Positions 33,545 to 37,096 of a stretch of DNA of 37,096 nucleotides are shown piece by piece. The first letter of the stretch is position 1. Every line of letters starts with the position of its first letter. The notes beneath the pieces are model-generated. The model was not told the DNA's origin and made no database searches. It saw only the letters and a program-made list of their open reading frames with translations. Source of the stretch: an uncultured Chromatiales bacterium. Lineage in GTDB: Bacteria; Pseudomonadota; Gammaproteobacteria; Steroidobacterales; BM003. Location of the stretch: positions 1 to 37,096 of the forward strand of contig CAKZML010000040.1 of NCBI GenBank assembly GCA_937128475.1, given 5' to 3'. The position numbers were made by a program, and so were the translations under genes.

Positions 33545-33844
33545 ATGGGCATGCGCTGCATCCTGCTCGCTGATCGGGTGACCGCTGCGGCCTATCACCT
33601 GGCGGGCGTGGAAGTTCGTCAGCCGGGCAATGAGGGCCTGCTGGCGGCGTTCAGGCAGGCCCGCAAGGACTCGGGGGTGTTGCTGCTCTCCCGGCCGCTG
33701 GCAATGAAGCTCCCGAATGATGAGCTAACGCAAGCGATACGGGATGCCACCCCGCCGGTTCAGGTTATTAGCCCAGTCTACCTGGACAGGGCATCACCGG
33801 ATGCGGCCATCCGGGCGCGACGGGCCCTGGGGGTAAGCACGTGA
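33545..33844 (+). CDS. V-type ATPase subunit F
   Basis: The 99-residue protein has the typical size and Rossmann-like outline of subunit F, which binds the central shaft subunit D and regulates the motor. CILLADRVTAAAYHLAGVEV at the start resembles the G-D-x-x-T-x-x-G-F-x-L-A-G opening of the family, and VLLLSRPLA near 40 fits its second strand. It starts 2 bp after subunit K and overlaps the E-like gene. The sequence is divergent; position supports it. Confidence 0.72.
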   Translation: MGMRCILLADRVTAAAYHLAGVEVRQPGNEGLLAAFRQARKDSGVLLLSRPLAMKLPNDELTQAIRDATPPVQVISPVYLDRASPDAAIRARRALGVST

Positions 33845-34456
33845 GCCGGGACAGCCTTTACCAGGTCCAGGCTGATGCACTGATCAGCCAATTAAAAAAG
33901 GATCAGGAGGCCGCCATTCGAAAACTGGACCACCAGGCCGGGGACTGGAACAGGCAGCGTTTGCGTGACGCCCGCCACCAGGCCTTGCAACACTTTCGAA
34001 AGGCGGCAGCGATGGAACGGGAACGGTTTACCCGGGAAATCTCCGCCGCGGAGGCGGCCATCGCCGCCGAGGCACGCAGCCGTCATCAACAGCACCTCTC
34101 CGCCATGGTCCAGGCTGTTATCGATCGATTGCCCGGGGCCCTGGAACAACGCTGGCAATCTCCTTTGCACAGGTCTGAGTGGATACTGTCGGCACTGCAA
34201 AATGCAGCCCGACGTCTAGGGGAAGGCGAGTGGCAAATTCGCATTGCTCCCGGTCCGGGGCAGGAAGAGCGACCAGAGGGTTTTGAAGGGGCACGCCTGG
34301 ATTGGCAGGAAGACCCGAGTATCAGGGCAGGCCTGGTGATCGAAAAAGGCGGGGCCAGGCTGGATGCCAGTATCCGTGGCTTGATGGCCGACACACCCCG
34401 GGTTCAGAGCCATGTGCTGACCTTGCTTGGCGAGGTCAGGGGCGGAGGTCGGATTC

Positions 34457-34464
<8 letters not shown>
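33841..34464 (+). CDS. V-type ATPase subunit E
   Basis: The 207-residue protein has a long charged N-terminal helix (about 5-95) and a C-terminal alpha/beta domain (about 110-200). Its GLVIEKGGARLDASIRGLM near 163 matches the conserved G-x-x-x-x-x-G-x-x-x-D-x-(T/S) core of subunit E. It forms the peripheral stalk with the G-like subunit and contacts the A/B ring. The start is GTG at 33841, overlapping the F stop. Its TGA overlaps the ATG of subunit A by 8 bp. Confidence 0.75.
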
Positions 34465-36197
<1,733 letters not shown>

Positions 36198-36208
<11 letters not shown>

Positions 36209-37096
36209 CCTGGTACTGGATAAAGCCTGCCGGCGCATAGAGGGACCACTGCTGTTCCTGGAGCGTAAGGTCCGGGTGGGGCTTAACCATGCCGTAGAGG
36301 TGATCTCACCAGACGGGCAGACCCGTATCGGACGGGTGGCGGCACTGGATGAACACACCATCGTCGTGGAAGTACTCGGCTCCACAACCGGGCTCGGCTT
36401 ATCCGGCACCCTGGTGCGCCTGGATGATTCCCCATTGCGGATGCCGGTGGGGCCAGGACTGATGGGGCGGGTGTTCAACAGCGTTGGGCGTCCCCTGGAT
36501 GGCGGTCCCTCCATCGTGGCCGAGCAACATCGACCGGTGGACGGTCGGGCCCTGAACCCGGCAGCACGAGCCCTGCCACGTGATTTTATCGAAACCAGTA
36601 TTACGGCCATCGACCTGATGAACTCCCTGGTGCGGGGTCAGAAGCTGCCGATATTCTCGGGCGGCGGCTTGCCCCATGACCGACTGGCCACGGAGATTGC
36701 CCAGCGTGCACGTCTGCGAGAGGGCGTCAGTGGCGGTTTCTGTGTTGTGTTTGTGGGCATTGGCATCTCCCATGATGCCGCCGAGACATTCCGGCTGGCC
36801 ATGGCCGATAGTGGCGCCCTTGAGCATACGGTGATGTTCCTCAATCGTGCCGACGAACCCAGCGCCCAGCGACTGCTGACACCCCGTTATGCACTGACCG
36901 CTGCCGAGTATTTGGCCTTCGATCAAAACCAGCACGTACTGGTGGTGATGACCGATATGACCAACTATTGCGAGGCATTGAGAGAAGTCTCTGCCAGTCA
37001 CGGCGAAATCCCCAGCCGCAAGGGCTATCCCGGGTATATGTACTCCGACCTTGCGAGCCTGTTCGAACGGGCGGGCTGCGTTGCCAAGCGCCAGGG
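36198..37096 (+). CDS. ntpB: V-type ATPase subunit B (partial, runs off the window)
   Basis: The frame starts at ATG 36198, overlaps the end of subunit A by 11 bp, and is still open at the last base, giving the first 299 residues. [38 protein letters not shown], and [42 protein letters not shown] are hallmarks of the non-catalytic B subunit, which shares the nucleotide site with A but lacks a full P-loop. Subunit D would be expected next, outside the window. Confidence 0.95.

Overview
The window is a contiguous bacterial chromosome segment. It is dense, moderately GC-rich by eye, and has many short ATGA-type gene overlaps. System I cytochrome c maturation in the order ccmABCDEFGHI, an NrfHA nitrite reductase, HisC, type-II tRNA-Leu(UAA) and tRNA-Cys(GCA) with encoded CCA, and a V-type ATPase together suggest a marine or sediment gammaproteobacterium with a versatile, partly anaerobic, amino-acid-degrading lifestyle. 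The lineage is inference only; no rRNA or other clear phylogenetic marker is present.

Positions 1-12,000 hold amino-acid and carboxylate metabolism. A cut-off class III aminotransferase is followed by an NhaC-type Na+/H+ antiporter. A four-gene minus-strand operon then encodes a P5C-dehydrogenase-like aldehyde dehydrogenase, both subunits of a glutaconate-type CoA-transferase and a class III aminotransferase. Next come the remnant of an alkaline-phosphatase-family gene, a D-2-hydroxyacid dehydrogenase with an Lrp/AsnC regulator, the divergent alanine dehydrogenase gene ald, a second aldehyde dehydrogenase and a CBS-pair protein. Two clean intrinsic terminators separate these units.

Positions 12,100-15,800 hold tRNA-Leu, two small membrane-associated proteins of unknown function, the nrfHA operon for nitrite reduction to ammonium, and tRNA-Cys. 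NrfA carries CXXCH rather than CXXCK at its catalytic heme, and no nrfEFG lyase genes are adjacent. The general Ccm operon lies about 7 kb further on.

Positions 15,878-21,014 hold the least understood part. A GNAT acetyltransferase fused to a C39-like cysteine peptidase overlaps a DUF2817/M14-type metallopeptidase gene. Divergent from them is an RLAN-RimK ATP-grasp ligase, followed by an MFS transporter that appears to start at AUU. The set looks like a peptide or amide ligation, trimming and capping system with an unknown substrate. hisC is convergent with it.

Positions 22,457-29,198 are the complete ccmABCDEFGHI operon, including a 58-residue CcmD. Its end is marked by a strong hairpin, followed by a second perfect palindrome and a MaoC/hot-dog protein. 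From 30,274 to the window edge runs a V-type ATPase operon in the apparent order G-like, C-like, I, K, F, E, A, B. B is cut by the edge and subunit D is presumably beyond it. The peripheral subunits are very divergent, while I, K, A and B are clear.
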